A stretch of 64,000 bases of DNA from Hydrangea macrophylla (GCA_033977485.1 CM066994.1:47393155-47457154), one strand, 5' to 3'; counted from the first letter of the stretch, positions 32,476 through 44,317 are shown. Notes: generated by a model from the sequence alone, not told the origin. Numbers and translations are program-made.

Positions 32476-35436
32476 TGTAGACACCCCAATTTTGACCGAC
32501 CGTCGAATTCAGGGGATAATTACCTCTGAACTGATGACGATAATGTCTGACAAAATTTGAAGATTTCTTTCTAAATGATTCAAGCTCTTTCGAAGGTTCT
32601 TCAGTCCCAATAAAAGTCTTTTAAGAGAAAGACCATGTGTTCATGGAAATTCGGGTGTAAAATACGTATAAGAAAAAAAAACAGCTTGGAAAATTTGATT
32701 TTTGATATAAAATATAAAAAACTATTTGAAAAGAAAATAAAAATGTAGAAAAAGAATTTAAAAAAAAAAAGAAACAAAAAATTTCTAATAAATATATACA
32801 TATATATATATGTATATATAATCTATATAAATGAAAAATAAAATAAAAAGGGGAATTCAGTTAGAAATGGCACGGAGCGAGGTTGAGTGCCGCACCGGCA
32901 GTCAGTGAGTGCCTTTTAGTGCCACAGACAACTCATTGGATGCCACCCACTGTAACAGACTGTTTTTCTTCAAATACGTATTGAATATCACTGCACATGG
33001 GTTTTTACACCAACCCCTTCGGATTGGTCTATATAAGGAAATGTCATCTCCATTATAAAGGTGGGGATTTTACAAGTTGAGAAATATTGAAGATATAGAG
33101 AGAATTGAGAAGAATTGAGAGAATTTTTGAAGAAGAATCAAGAGTTTTGAAGAAGAACTTGAAGGTTTAGAAGATCATCGCCAAGAAACAAGAAAAATCT
33201 TAGGATTTCTATAGGTAATCTTCAAAACTTGACTTAGTTTGTCTCTAATTCAATCACAATTCATAGAAATCTAGGACCTTTTACACATTTTCAAGCCACC
33301 TCATTTCATCACACACCACATAGAATTGTGATTGAATTCTCATTTGTTTTCATTAATTTGGATCTAAGTAGTTAAGGGTTTGAGACAAAACAAGTTTCTA
33401 AAAAAGAGTTTTGACTTGAATCACCAATTAAATTTTGATTTCATCTCATCTTTGTTTGTATTCTACTCATGGGATTTGTGAGATCTTCAATATCTCATTT
33501 GATTCCCATGAGTGTGATCCTTTAATTCTCTATAATCTTATATTGTATATGGGAAATAAGGTAGATTACAGTTACATACATACATAATTAGCGGATCCAA
33601 GTCTTGGCTCAAGATTTGGATCCTTCAATTTGAAATCTCATGGAACTAATCCTCTTCATATTACATGGAGGTTATATGGATTGGTCATGTTTAGTCTCTA
33701 AGGATCACTAATTTGGGAGGAGACTTCGAATAAAATTAAGTCTATATTCCTCAAGGATCATCAACTTAAGAGAGGAATTAGACTCGTCTATTTTCATGGC
33801 TTAGATGTCAACATTGGTGTAGTGAATTCATTAACCAACTGTGATCAGAGATTTTTAATTAAATCATGGTCCATTGGAATTCAATGAGACCAATTAGAAT
33901 TTGTCCCCAACTCATATATATACCACTGTAATTTTTGTTTTGTTGAGATTTCGTGGTTAGGATGGTTTGATATTAGGATTTGTAGACTAGCTACTTTCTG
34001 TCCAAAATTTGAGAACAGCAAATCAGCATTGTTTTGAGTAGATCAAAGCCTTAAATATGTATTTTAAGCTTTTAATAATTTTTCCATGAAGTTAAATGTG
34101 TTAATAAGATTCCATATAAAGATCAAAGTGATTCTGATTCGTATACTATTTTTAGAAAATCATACAAAATCTCTAGATAGAGAGTTATAAAATTCATAGT
34201 AGTGTCTGGTTTTGGTCCAATTCCCAGAGATTGGACCGTTTGATCTTCGATTTTCTTTTTGGGCTTGAAACTAGACTCAAAGAGGCACCTTGGGTCCAAA
34301 AAGCATTAAGATCAAACCATGGGAGGTATGCTTTTCCAATTTTTGAATGTCTGACTTGCTCTCTGTAAATTCTGAAACTCTGTTACAGTTTTGATAATTT
34401 TATAAATGATGATCCAAATGTCTTTTATATGACCTAGGGCATAAATCATGTTTTAAATAATGATAATTAAACTTAAATCTAGAGGCCAAATGATCTAAAT
34501 CAATGAATAGTTCTTAGCTTGTTCTTGTTCATGTTCATGCATTCATCCATATATCTTGATATTTGTAATTAGGACTTATATTGCATTGGTTTAAATCGCA
34601 TTTAATTGAACCTAGTTGTGAGTTCCTTGTGTTCATGTTAGGATTATGTCATCTCTATATGGACATTACATTGGCTCCTAGTTGAGACTTGTATATCTAT
34701 AGAGATGTTGTGCTTCCAACTAGTTAGAAAGAATTCATGATTATGTCAATTCTTTCCATGCTTGATAGATTTAAGTTAGAAGTTTGGGTATGTACCGTAT
34801 GTTATTCGATATTATATTTTGATCAAGGCATGTGGACTAACCTTTGTTTTGTACTGCTATTGAGGCATAATTTCTTGACTTTTCTCTCATTTATTTTAAT
34901 TCTTTATTTTATTGATTTTCGATTCCATACGCGACACCTTAGACTAGGATTTGCCTTATGTGTATATATGTGTTAGAGACTCTTTTTAGGTTTTCTAGTA
35001 TTTGCATGCATTGAACGTTTCTATACCGCAGCTAAATCCTGGGTAAGTTTCCTTGTTCTCTATTTGCATAACATTTTGTTTGCTATTTGACCTATGTGGT
35101 TTTGTATGCCTTTTATCTTTAGCAATCTTCCACCTTTTTCAACACGCTTTTGTAATGTATATATTTATGTATTAATTGAGGGCATACTTAGATTAATAAT
35201 TCGATTAAAAAAGATGTTGAGTAGAGACCTATCACGAGATAGGATGAGAGGGGGTGTTTTAGTCTGCCGGGGTCCTTTGCCTCTCATTCCATAATCCCTG
35301 ATCCTAAAAATCTCTAGTTTCAAAAGATCAGTTTGCTTTTAAAATGGTTTCTTAATTTTCCTTTAATAATTAAGTGGCGACTCGTGTTTGAATTTGAAAA
35401 AGTTTTAAAAAGCGTGGTTAGCCTGCGATATCCACA
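32476..35436 (+). mobile_element. 3' LTR of the Tat-type element
   Basis: It begins TGTAGACACCCCAATTTTG after a polypurine tract and ends GCGATATCCACA. It matches the solo LTR at 58386-61301 in the same order: terminal block, GC-rich GTGCCG block (32886-32950), TATA (33029), GGGTAAGTTTCCTTGTTCTC (35041-35060), the TTGAGTAGAGACCTATCACG region (35217) and GTGGCGACTC (35372). Small ORFs inside are not supported. The flank after it is GATAG. Confidence 0.85.
33029..33037 (+). promoter_or_regulatory. TATA box of Tat LTR
   Basis: TCTATATAA lies about 550 bp into the LTR and 80 bp after the GC-rich block. GA-rich leader sequence follows (33080-33180). The homologous box in the solo LTR is CCTATAAAAG at 59078. 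Confidence 0.6.
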
Positions 35437-36260
35437 GATAGTGTGCATGTGTGTTAACCTAACGTGCAAGTTCTTGTTCATGAGATTTAGCCACTGGAAA
35501 GTAACATGCAAGTGAAATTATACACATATTAAACAAATTAGTATGAAGCTCATAATAAAAATTACACACACAAGCGCTCAGTGTGCTCGAGTGCTCATAT
35601 GCTTGAGCACTCCACAATGAGCGACTCGGGTTTACTGTTTTGACAGTTTCTGAGGCAGCTTACATGCATGAACGTAATAGGGTCTAAAGTCACATGCATG
35701 TACATAAAAATATGTAAAAATTGTTCCTAAAGGCATCAAATTGAGGATCAATGCTCACCTAAGGTTGGATGAGTTTTAGATGATGAATATGTGTATGTAT
35801 GTGTTCAGAAAGCTTGATCCTTGAGCTGTTGAGCTTCTATTCCCTTCTCTTCTACTTGATCATGAAGATGATCAACTTCTGGACTTCTTCTTCTAGATTT
35901 CTCCTTCTTTAATCACCACAATATGTGTTGGTGTATATAGGAATCAAGTGTGCATGTGTGGATTCAAGCATACAAGTGTGTACAAGAGGTATGAGGGTGA
36001 GTATGAAGGTGTTAAGCATGGTAGGTTTCGCTCAAAACTGTTCTCTGAACTATCTCTCTCTAACTGTTATAAGAAAATTCGTACAAAATGAAGATGCATT
36101 GAAGCAATTTATAGGCTAAACAAAAGGGTCACTTGAGCGCTCTGGCAAAGTTCGAGGGCTTCAGATACCTCCAGCGCTCGGGTTTAGCTTTTATCCAAAG
36201 CTTCCCAAAGGCCAAACACAAGTATTCAAACATTTATAACAATACACAAACAATAAGTGA
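35437..36260 (-). other. Intergenic DNA, possible further LTR
   Basis: There is no gene. Two patches of GAGCGCTC-like motifs lie at 35573-35635 and 36134-36182. A minus-strand TATA-like box, GCCTATAAATTG (36118-36107), lies beside the second patch. This layout is like that of the Athila-type LTR at 53033, but no LTR ends or duplications were found. Confidence 0.35.
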
Positions 36261-36274
36261 TATAGAATGATGAT

Positions 36275-36280
36275 TTTATT
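36275..36280 (-). terminator. Poly(A) signal of the BBE-like gene
   Basis: AATAAA on the minus strand, about 96 bp past the stop codon, in a T/A-rich 3' region. Confidence 0.5.
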
Positions 36281-36375
36281 TATATAATAGAAAGATTACA
36301 GAGATACTATTCAAAAATTCAAGAAATTAGATAGGAAAAATACAGGTGCTGTAATTATATATCCCTAGTTCCCAT

Positions 36376-38007
36376 TTACTTTTTCCAAGATGGCAGTGTA
36401 GGGATACTTTGCTCATTTCTAAAGAAATTATCAGGATCAACCTTGGTTTTAACTTGCACCAACCTATTGAAATTGACCAAGAAATACTTAACCCCATATA
36501 CAGTCCCTTCCATGTAACTGTTTCGGCCATTGTGGTTAATACCTATATCTAGATCTTTATAGTTGAGAAATGCCTTCCTTGGGAACATGGACACAAAAGG
36601 AGTCATATATCCATACAACAATCGAGCCAGATTTATATAGTGGTTTGCGGCTTCGATCCCATCTTCATTCCAGTTTATAACATACAAAAGTTTGGCTATG
36701 TTACCAGCTCTGTGAGGAAAAGGCTTTGCAGTCTCTAAAATCTCAGCCATCCTTCCACCATAAGGATTGAAGTCCAAGGCTAGTCTTTCTAACTCGATCA
36801 TTTTGTCAAATATAAATTTCAAACCGTCCATTGGAATCGGTTTTATCAAGTAATCAGACTTTCTTTTCAAATGAGTCAATACTTGAGGAACCTTGCTAAG
36901 AAGAGCCTCGACGGGTGTTCCAGCAGGGAAGTTAGTCCAGAATAGCACTGATTCGACCCAACTCATTTCGATGCAGTCTGCTTGTTGTAGACCCAATTCG
37001 GGGAAGCTTTTATTCATAAGTGATAGAAGACTTTGAGAGTTTCCAAGGAACAAGGTGAGGAATGTTGCTCTTATGGTCTTTTTCTTATGAGTCTGAGTTT
37101 GACTAGAAGTAGAAGTAGTAGTGTTCACAACATCTAAGGTCATCCGAATGAATATGCCATCATCTAACTTATTTGCAACTTGTTGCCACCTGTAAACAAT
37201 GTTGGTGGCGTTTTGTTCCAAGGTCCTATGGACTCGAAAAACGGTCACCGTGGGAGGCACACGCACTAGATTGATATTGTATGCAATAACAACACCAAAA
37301 CTTGACCCTCCCCCTCCTGTTATGGCCCAAAACAAATCTTCTCCCATGGATTCACGATTGAGAAGTCGACCATTCACATCAATTAACTTTGCGTCAATGA
37401 TGTTATCAACGGAGAGGCCGTACTTTCTCATCATGTTCCCATAGCCACCTCCGCTAAAGTGGCCACCCACCCCGATCGTAGGACATACTCCAGCTGGGAA
37501 GCCATGTACCTTACTTTTCTCCGCAATCCTATAGTAAACTTCACCCAGGGTTGCCCCCGCCTGAACCCAAGCAGTTTGGTCTTTTATACTAACATTCACC
37601 GCTCGAAAATTGAACATGTCGAGTATGAAAAATTTAGGATCCAGGGATACATACGAGACACCCTCAAAGTCGTGGCCACCACTTCGAATTTTCATCTGCA
37701 AGTCATGCATTTTAGCGCAAACAATTGCTGCTTGGATGTGAGATTCGTGCAAGGCAGTGAGAATAAGCAGCGGTTTTGGAGTCGAAGACTCGTTGAAACG
37801 TAGGTTTCTAATATATGACTGCAAAACTGATGAATATGATGAATTATTGGGAGTAAAGATTACTGCAGAGATTGGGAGAGATGACTGAGAACGGTCATTT
37901 AGGCATTGGATGAAGGTCTCATAAACTGAATTATCAGATGCCGCCCATGAAATAGAGAGCAAAAGTATTGAAAGCAATGAAACTATTACAGAACTTGAAG
38001 TTCTCAT
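36376..38007 (-). CDS. Berberine-bridge-enzyme-like FAD-linked oxidase
   Basis: An intact, intronless gene for a secreted flavoprotein of 543 residues, a usual size for the family. Residues 1-22 form a signal peptide (hydrophobic SSVIVSLLSILLLSISWA). The FAD is expected to be bound to two residues: His112 in RSGGHDFEG and Cys175 in GVCPTIGVGGHFSGGG. Cys35 and Cys97 fit the conserved disulfide. The C-terminal BBE domain shows NYKDLDIGIN and VDPDNFFRNEQSIP. Family members oxidise alcohols, oligosaccharides or alkaloids using oxygen or another acceptor in the wall or vacuole; the substrate cannot be named from sequence. The frame stays open upstream to 38037, but only from a TTG, so the first ATG (38007-38005), just before the signal peptide, was chosen. 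No stops or frameshifts occur. Confidence 0.93.
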   Translation of the reverse strand: MRTSSSVIVSLLSILLLSISWAASDNSVYETFIQCLNDRSQSSLPISAVIFTPNNSSYSSVLQSYIRNLRFNESSTPKPLLILTALHESHIQAAIVCAKMHDLQMKIRSGGHDFEGVSYVSLDPKFFILDMFNFRAVNVSIKDQTAWVQAGATLGEVYYRIAEKSKVHGFPAGVCPTIGVGGHFSGGGYGNMMRKYGLSVDNIIDAKLIDVNGRLLNRESMGEDLFWAITGGGGSSFGVVIAYNINLVRVPPTVTVFRVHRTLEQNATNIVYRWQQVANKLDDGIFIRMTLDVVNTTTSTSSQTQTHKKKTIRATFLTLFLGNSQSLLSLMNKSFPELGLQQADCIEMSWVESVLFWTNFPAGTPVEALLSKVPQVLTHLKRKSDYLIKPIPMDGLKFIFDKMIELERLALDFNPYGGRMAEILETAKPFPHRAGNIAKLLYVINWNEDGIEAANHYINLARLLYGYMTPFVSMFPRKAFLNYKDLDIGINHNGRNSYMEGTVYGVKYFLVNFNRLVQVKTKVDPDNFFRNEQSIPTLPSWKK

Positions 38008-38072
38008 TTTTTTTCGTTTCTTTTTGTGCTTTGACAAGGTTTGTGGTTTGTTTTGGGCCTCTTGGCTTTAGA

Positions 38073-38082
38073 ATTTATAAGG
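38073..38082 (-). promoter_or_regulatory. TATA box of the BBE-like gene
   Basis: The minus strand reads CCTTATAAATTC, about 70 bp upstream of the chosen ATG. The spacing allows a short leader and supports the start at 38007 rather than further upstream. Confidence 0.5.
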
Positions 38083-38836
38083 ACATGAATGCCCTTAATT
38101 ACAAAAAAAACGAGAAATGTAATGTGTAGGAAGATACATATCCATGCATTGACCTTTGAAAAAATAAAAATGCGAAAATTATAATTAACTGACTTTGACA
38201 TTCTGGATTATTATAGGAAGATACATATCCATGCATGATATGTATATATCAATATATCTAAAACTCTTGCAATGTCATGACTAATGCACACGTAATTGAA
38301 TACGATATATACTTGGGATATGTATACAATTGGTGCTTTATATAGGACATTCCCATAAATATCACTGTCCATTTACATTTACAACAAATAAATTTATTTT
38401 ATATTTTATATTTTATATTTATTTTTGGCATCTCTGAAATGGGTTACTTTCCAGAATTTGGCATATCTTCTTGTCATTTTGTCTTGGTCATGATTCTGCC
38501 TTGCTCTGCTATATTCTTGAATTGTAATCTCCATAGTCCATAGATGTATTGGGTTTTGGGTCCAATTTCTTTGACCATAATGAAGTCATTTTGCTAAATC
38601 ATTATTATAGTGTATGAAGCTAATGTTACTCCATTATGGCAGGAGATGAATGGTGGGAGAGTGGATTAAGATTTGAATCGGCAAAGACACTGGTTTTTCT
38701 TTCATAGATGAGAGGAGTAGATGGAGAGAGACAGAGAGGAGAGAGAAAAAAGTAATTTAGTGTATATATATATATGTACTTTGATCTTGAAATTTAACAG
38801 ATTTGATGTGATGTTAATGACAACGGAGGTGGGTGT
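38083..38836. other. Upstream intergenic region
   Basis: AT-rich sequence between the BBE-like gene and the nested foldback elements. It holds a (TTTTATAT)n-like tract (38396-38425) and a short TATATA run (38762-38775). ATACATATCCATGCAT occurs twice (38142 and 38221). No gene was seen. Confidence 0.6.
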
Positions 38837-38890
38837 AATTTTCAAGGGTTAAATACATTTTATCTTATGTGGTTATGCCCATTACCACTT

Positions 38891-39044
38891 GAATAATATT
38901 TGGGTGACAAACACTTTTTACAAACACATTCCATCCCTTTTCTGAGTGGCACTATGGGGCCGGATAATTGCAATGGACCCATAGTGCCACACATGAGAAA
39001 GATAGAGTGTGTTTGTAAAAAGTGTTTATCACTCTAGCAGTATT
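38891..39044. mobile_element. Foldback MITE with 10 bp duplication
   Basis: A 154 bp element whose arms share ACAAACACTTTTTACAAACACA and its near complement. A second inverted pair, GTGGCACTATGGG and CCCATAGTGCCAC, lies further in. It is flanked by ATTACCACTT at 38881-38890 and 39045-39054, a perfect 10 bp duplication of the Mutator-like kind. Confidence 0.85.
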
Positions 39045-39085
39045 ATTACCACTTTATCCTCAAGTAGCTCAAAAGTAGACACTTA

Positions 39086-39367
39086 GGGTGCGTTTGATAA
39101 AACTGAAAATTAAGTATTGAAAATTAAGTGCTGAATTTTAAGTACTGAAAATTTTAAGTGATTGAATTTATAGTATTGAAAACATATTTTTAACTACTGA
39201 AATAGACTATATTCAATGAATATTTTCAGTAGAAATTTTTCACTTAAAGTTTTCAGTGATTTTTTGGCTGCATTTTCAATTAAGTGATACGTTATCAAAC
39301 GCACTGAAAATAAATAAGTGCTGAAAGTTTTCATTTTCACCACTTAATTGGGTTATCAAACACACCC
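39086..39367. mobile_element. Tourist-like MITE, TTA duplication
   Basis: A 282 bp AT-rich element with ends GGGTGCGTTTGATAA and TTATCAAACACACCC, flanked by TTA (39083-39085 and 39368-39370). The 3 bp TTA target and GGGTG-TTTG ends suit the PIF/Harbinger (Tourist) class. It is inserted in the left arm of the outer foldback element. Confidence 0.85.
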
Positions 39368-40376
39368 TTAACCCATTTGTGATTTTGGACTAAAGTGAAA
39401 CTACTAAGATTTCTCTCAAAATAGCCCTGGGTGGATATTAAATATTAAAATTAGCCCCACATAGGAGAGTTTATGTGACAAAATTAACTCCACATAGATA
39501 GTTAAGCCCAAAATTAGCCCCCAAAGTGGTTAAGTATTAAAAATTAGCCCCACATAGGTAGGTTAAATGGTAGAATTATCCCCATATAGGGAATTAACCC
39601 CAAAGTTAACCTCACAATGGGGGTTAAGCGTCAATGTTTTCAGCCAATTTCAGAATTTTTATCAGTTTTATGGAAAATTTTTACAGTTTTACTTTAGTCC
39701 GAAATCATAGGGAGTTAAGTGTCCACTTTTAAATGACAAGGGATAAAGTGAAAAGTGAAAACATAACTTATCACATAAAGGTAAAATGTATTTAACCCAA
39801 TTTTCAATTATATGAGAGAAGTCTATGTATTTAGGTCATACCTCATCGGATGTCATTGTAACTTACCCTATTTTTTATTTATAATTATTTGGGGTTGGTT
39901 TGAGAGTATGGCGAAATCTTACAATTTTATAGTCCTATTTGATAAGCGGGCCATCTTTCATTTTTTGAATTTTCGAAGGATGCAATACTAGCTTAGGTAG
40001 AAACACATAAAAAGACTACTTTAAAAAGTCACTGGAAAATATTTCAAATTTGTGGTAATAAAGTATCATTTTATTGAATCTTTGGTGCTAATATTACTTT
40101 TTTAATATGAAATTTGGCAGTAATTATTAGGTGTCATTTGTTAAAATTTTACAATTGGTAATAAAAGGTCTTCCGATACTGTAATTGAGATGTATTTATC
40201 ATATATCACATAATGGTAGAAGATTTCTTGAATTTTGTACTTATAAATTTTTATAGCATTAGCTTAATTATATCATCTACAGAAAGGAAAAAAAAAATGT
40301 ATACACAGACCAAGAAAAAAAAAACCGGTTCAGGGTCGGCTACCACAAGTGCAACTTCTAGTCTATAATAATAACA

Positions 40377-40585
40377 CCCCCCCCCCCCCCCCCCCGATTT
40401 GAAAAAAAAAAAAAAGTACATATGATATTTTAACCCAAATGTATTCTAATCCACCCCAAAATTTGAGAAAAAAAAATACATGTGATATTTTAACCCAAAT
40501 GTATTCTAATCCACCCTAAAATTTGAGAATTTTTTTAGTACATGTGATATTTTAGCTCAAATAAAGTCTAGCCCATCCAAATTAA
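40377..40585. repeat. C homopolymer followed by 64 bp tandem repeat
   Basis: About 19 consecutive C (40377-40395), then three units of about 64 bp sharing TGATATTTTAACCCAAATG and TATTCTAATCCACCC and an A run (unit starts near 40396, 40460 and 40524). The third unit is diverged. Confidence 0.85.
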
Positions 40586-41762
40586 GTGTTCCAAACTCAA
40601 TTTGATGTACACATACATTATTGATAAATACACCCTAATATGTAAATATTAACCCAAAAGATTTCCACTATGAAGAAAACAAAAGTTTTTGGTGTCACAA
40701 AAGTTTTTGAAAAATGTAACCCACCAGCTGTTTATCTCAATTTTGAAATTGCTCCACCCAAACAGTACGAGGGTACTACTTATCCAACTTTCACCCTCGT
40801 CCAAAATGGAACCAAGATATCCAAGAGACTATGAAGTACGATGAAAAATCTCCATCAAAGATATCATGAAATATCATGGATTTTGCAATTAGTCTATCAT
40901 TAAAATTGAACGGCATGATATCCAGATGGTCTGAATTTTTGCCCTTGTTGAAACTAAGTACAAACTCAACCATAGTTACATGCACTTACTTGCAACAGAG
41001 CCAAACTGTTTGATTGTTAGCTTCAGTATTCGCATTAGTATGTTTAATCTAATCTTTCAACAAGCTATGGAAGGAAATTGGCAATTTAGTCTACAAAATC
41101 AATAACTTTTCAACAAGGTCTATGAAGACTAAGTCCTCTAAAGGGGGATTTGCCTCCTCAGCAAATTCTTGGGATGATGATCATGAAGAATGAGATGATA
41201 ATGGTACAGATAATGAATACCCATTTTATGACATTGTGTTAGACAACATTGCTAACAGAGAAGAATAAGACAATGAATAAAAGGGTACAACAAAGATTTA
41301 ATTCCATAGCCACAATAATCAAAAGTGCAAAAAGATTCCAAATGGCTAGATGTTTTCCCGTGTCATTTGGCTTTCCCATTCTCCTAAAAGTATTCAATAC
41401 TTATAGTGTTTCTTTCCCTCAAACTCAAAAGTTCAATAGTTACTCCTGCAATATGGGCCTCGAGTTCACAAAACATATAAAGTTTACTGTTTTCTCATGT
41501 CCAAATGATGCCCTCTTTTACTTTGCCTTTCTTTCACTTCAAAGCCTCTTTATTTCAAATCAATTGGTTTGTTTCAAGACAGGAACAAAAAAGAAACCAA
41601 GAATTTCATGCATCCAAAGGCTCCAATTAAGGATCTAAGGCTCCCATGTTTCCTAGACGGCTATATATGGCCATGCCATTTTCAGTATCATGCACCACCA
41701 AAAACGAGCACTACTACAAAGTTTTAATTTAGTTTGCAATTCTCAAATCCTCCAATTGTATT

Positions 41763-41905
41763 TTATTTTCCATTTCAATCTTCAAAAGAATATTCAATCT
41801 GTGATCACCAATTTGTAAGTTTCAATCTTCAAAAATTTTCCATTTCAATCTTCAAAAGAAGACTCAACCCATGATCACCAATTTGTAAGTTTCAAGATAT
41901 TTTCT
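41763..41905. repeat. Tandem duplication of about 68 bp
   Basis: TTTTCCATTTCAATCTTCAA through GATCACCAATTTGTAAGTTT occurs twice in tandem (about 41766-41824 and 41834-41892), with few differences. Confidence 0.8.
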
Positions 41906-43401
41906 TTATGTACTCCAACCTTTAACTTTTAACGTTATGTACTTCCATCTTATGTGCTTCCATCTATAATTTCTATTCATTAATCGATTCTAACTTTCAA
42001 GTACTTCTTTCTCGCTTATCTCTATTTATAAATTGTTGGGTTCATTTTTCTATTCCAGTGAGCTAGGGGTTTTTCACCAAATTCAAAAAGTAGCGAGGAA
42101 CTTTTTAAAAAATAGTCAAATTCTGTGGGTTTTTGACTAATGCACTTAATTTTAAGTGGTCTATCACCTAATATCCTTTTTTTTTTTCCACTTTTCTATA
42201 TTGTTCTTGTCATTTTTTTTCTTCTTATTTTCCTTATCTCTAGAATTAATATAGATATACATGTATATATAATCTCTCTCTTTTTTTCCTTTTTTTTTCT
42301 CTCTTTCCTTATCTCTTTTTAAACTGTATCAACTCTCATCAAAATCAAATTTGTATAAATATGTATATTTGCATACATCCCCAAATATACACACATGTAT
42401 GATACACTAAACTAGTTAATTAAAATAATATAAATATATTATATGTAAAATAACAATATCACTAACAAATTTACGTACATAGAATTTGCTTAGCAAAAAA
42501 ACATAACATAAAATTTTGGAATATTTTTCTGTGCATCACACGGGTATTGATTCTAGTTTTATAGAAATTTGGCAAAAAGTCCCCCCAACCAACTGTCAAA
42601 ATTTACAATGCAATTTAATTCTTAGTTTGCAAAAGAGTATATTATTTCATTATGTTTTTATTATAGCATGTTAAAAGTCGTTTAGTAACCACAACTCTGC
42701 AAAGTGTGCATAGTTTGTTTTGCATTGAATTAGATTTTAGACCCTTCCATTATATAAAACCATAGGTCCAGCGTTCGATCCTTATACGTAAACCTTGAAT
42801 TTAACGAATTAGGGAGTGTGTGTATACAAACGTGCTAACCATAGGAGTGTGTATAATTAACTAAAGGATAAAGTAACTGTAAAATTTCATTTTGTCAAAT
42901 TTAACTGATTTACAACTACTGCACATTTGTCCATATCACAGGAGATATTAACGACATGTTTGAAACTATAGGGGCAAGCTAAAAATACACCTTCATTGTG
43001 ATTGGTGTATCTGTATTTTAATTCAAGTGGTAGTTGTAGAGAAGAAGACTACAAGTGGCTGTAGAAAGTTAAGTAGTCCGGTTCTATATACAATTCCACA
43101 AAAAGTAATTAGGATAGTGTATTTAGCAGCTACATATATTAAAAATAATATTTCAGTGCTATTGTTTAGGCCTAGGAGATGCTGTTTTAATATCATATAA
43201 ATAGGTGTTGCTTTAATGGACATTATTTGAGCCAACATAATGCTAAAATATCACATACAAAACCAAAACAATAACACTGAAATGCTATCTACATAAAACT
43301 CTATAATTGCATGTTATGGTTAGTCCAAGGAGTCAAAAACCAATGTGCCACGCGAACAAGTTGTTTGTTTCTCCTCCTAACCTTGTTTTGTCAAATTTTA
43401 T

Positions 43402-43704
43402 TAAAGGTTAAATTGCACTTTTCTCCTTGAAGTATGGGTGGTTTGGCATTTTAGACTTTAAAATTCAAATGTGGCATTTTGGTCCCTAAAGCTTCACAAC
43501 AGTAGTGAATAAGTCCAATCATTCCTTCAGTGACGAATAATTTTGTCACTAAAATTAAAATTTTTGTTGCAAAAGGTCTTTGAGGAATCAAATTGCAACT
43601 CAACCCAAACTTCAGGGACAAAAATGCCACATTTCAAGCTTTAGGGTTCAAAGTGCCAAACCACCCAAACTTAAGAGGTGAAAAGTGCAATTAACCCTTT
43701 TTTG
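43402..43704. mobile_element. Foldback MITE, probably Mutator-like
   Basis: The arms read GGTTAAATTGCACTTTTC and GAAAAGTGCAATTAACC, with further inner pairing (GGTGGTTTGGCA with TGCCAAACCACC). The flanks share AAATTTT (43393-43399 and 43705-43711), an imperfect 9 bp duplication. About 300 bp, non-coding. Confidence 0.7.
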
Positions 43705-43753
43705 AAATTTTCCTAGAATTATATTGATTATCTTATGCCCCCTTTCCTCCCAC

Positions 43754-44317
43754 TAGGAGTGCATACGAGCAAAGCCGAGCTGAGCTCATGTATTTTTTGA
43801 GCTTAACTTGTGTAATAAATGAGCTTAAAATTCAAGCTTGAGCTTGACTTTTTTATCACACGAACGAGCTCATGTATGCTTGAGCTTGACTAGTTTAAGA
43901 AACGAACCTGAAATTCAAGTTTTATCACGAGCTTTTGAATGAGTCTTATGAAAATAGATAGTTTTATACAAGATATATGTATATGTGTGTGTGTGTGTGT
44001 GCGTGTATGTCAATATACAAGTCAAGCCTATTCACTGCCTTTTTCACGAGCGATCTGAAAGTACTTAGTTTTATAATAGATATACAAATCTATAGGCCAC
44101 TATATAAGTTCTTTATCAAACATATTCACGAGCCTTATTCAAACGTACTCATGAGCTGAACGAGACGGATTCATGTGTATTTGGGCACGACTCGTTTATT
44201 AAATGAGCCTAAAATCTAGGCTTGAGCTTGGCTTGCTATTTAAACTTGCTGAGGCGAGTTTTATCGAAAATTCCCGCGAGAGCTTGTTCAGCAGTCCGAC
44301 TCATGTATAGTCCTACT
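43754..44317. mobile_element. hAT-like foldback element
   Basis: The ends are TAGGAGTGCATACGAG and its approximate complement (CTCATGTATAGTCCTA). It is flanked by CTCCCAC at 43747-43753 and 44318-44324, a 7 bp match near the 8 bp expected for hAT. The inside is made of GAGCTTGAGCTTG-like repeats around GAGCTCATGTAT blocks. No transposase. Confidence 0.7.

Larger units (their letters stand above)
27579..35436 (+). mobile_element. 3' part of a Tat-type Ty3/gypsy element
   Basis: Contains, in order, a truncated antisense plant-mobile-domain gene, three tandem arrays, a polypurine tract (32461-32475) and a 2.96 kb 3' LTR. Additional antisense ORFs and tandem repeats between pol and the 3' LTR are known traits of the Tat/Ogre lineage. 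gag-pol and the 5' LTR are missing; the element is cut at 27578 by the minus-strand Tekay-type element. Confidence 0.75.
38846..39798. mobile_element. Mutator-like foldback element holding two others
   Basis: The ends are GGGTTAAATACATTTTA and its complement. The flanks are a perfect 9 bp direct repeat, AATTTTCAA (38837-38845 and 39799-39807), as Mutator-like elements make. The terminal inverted repeats are about 110 bp, but the left one pairs with the right only if the inserts at 38891-39054 and 39086-39370 are taken out. The middle (39410-39640) holds degenerate ATTAGCCCCACATAGG repeats. There is no transposase; the unnested size is about 504 bp. Confidence 0.85.
39808..43392. other. Intergenic region without recognised genes
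   Basis: AT-rich DNA. It contains a C homopolymer and short tandem repeats (listed separately), a T/CT-rich tract (42172-42310), and a 129-codon plus-strand ORF (41249-41638) that resembles nothing I know and has no supporting motif. I see no conserved coding sequence. Confidence 0.6.

Noticed and set aside
37199..37803. Plus-strand ORFs opposite the BBE-like gene
   Set aside because: Shadows of the real minus-strand reading frame.
40377..40395. C homopolymer as a biological signal
   Set aside because: Length in such runs is unstable and prone to sequencing error; kept only as a repeat.
41249..41638. 129-codon plus-strand ORF in the intergenic region
   Set aside because: No recognised motif, AT-rich codon use like random sequence, no promoter or neighbour context. 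It might be a remnant, but nothing supports it.
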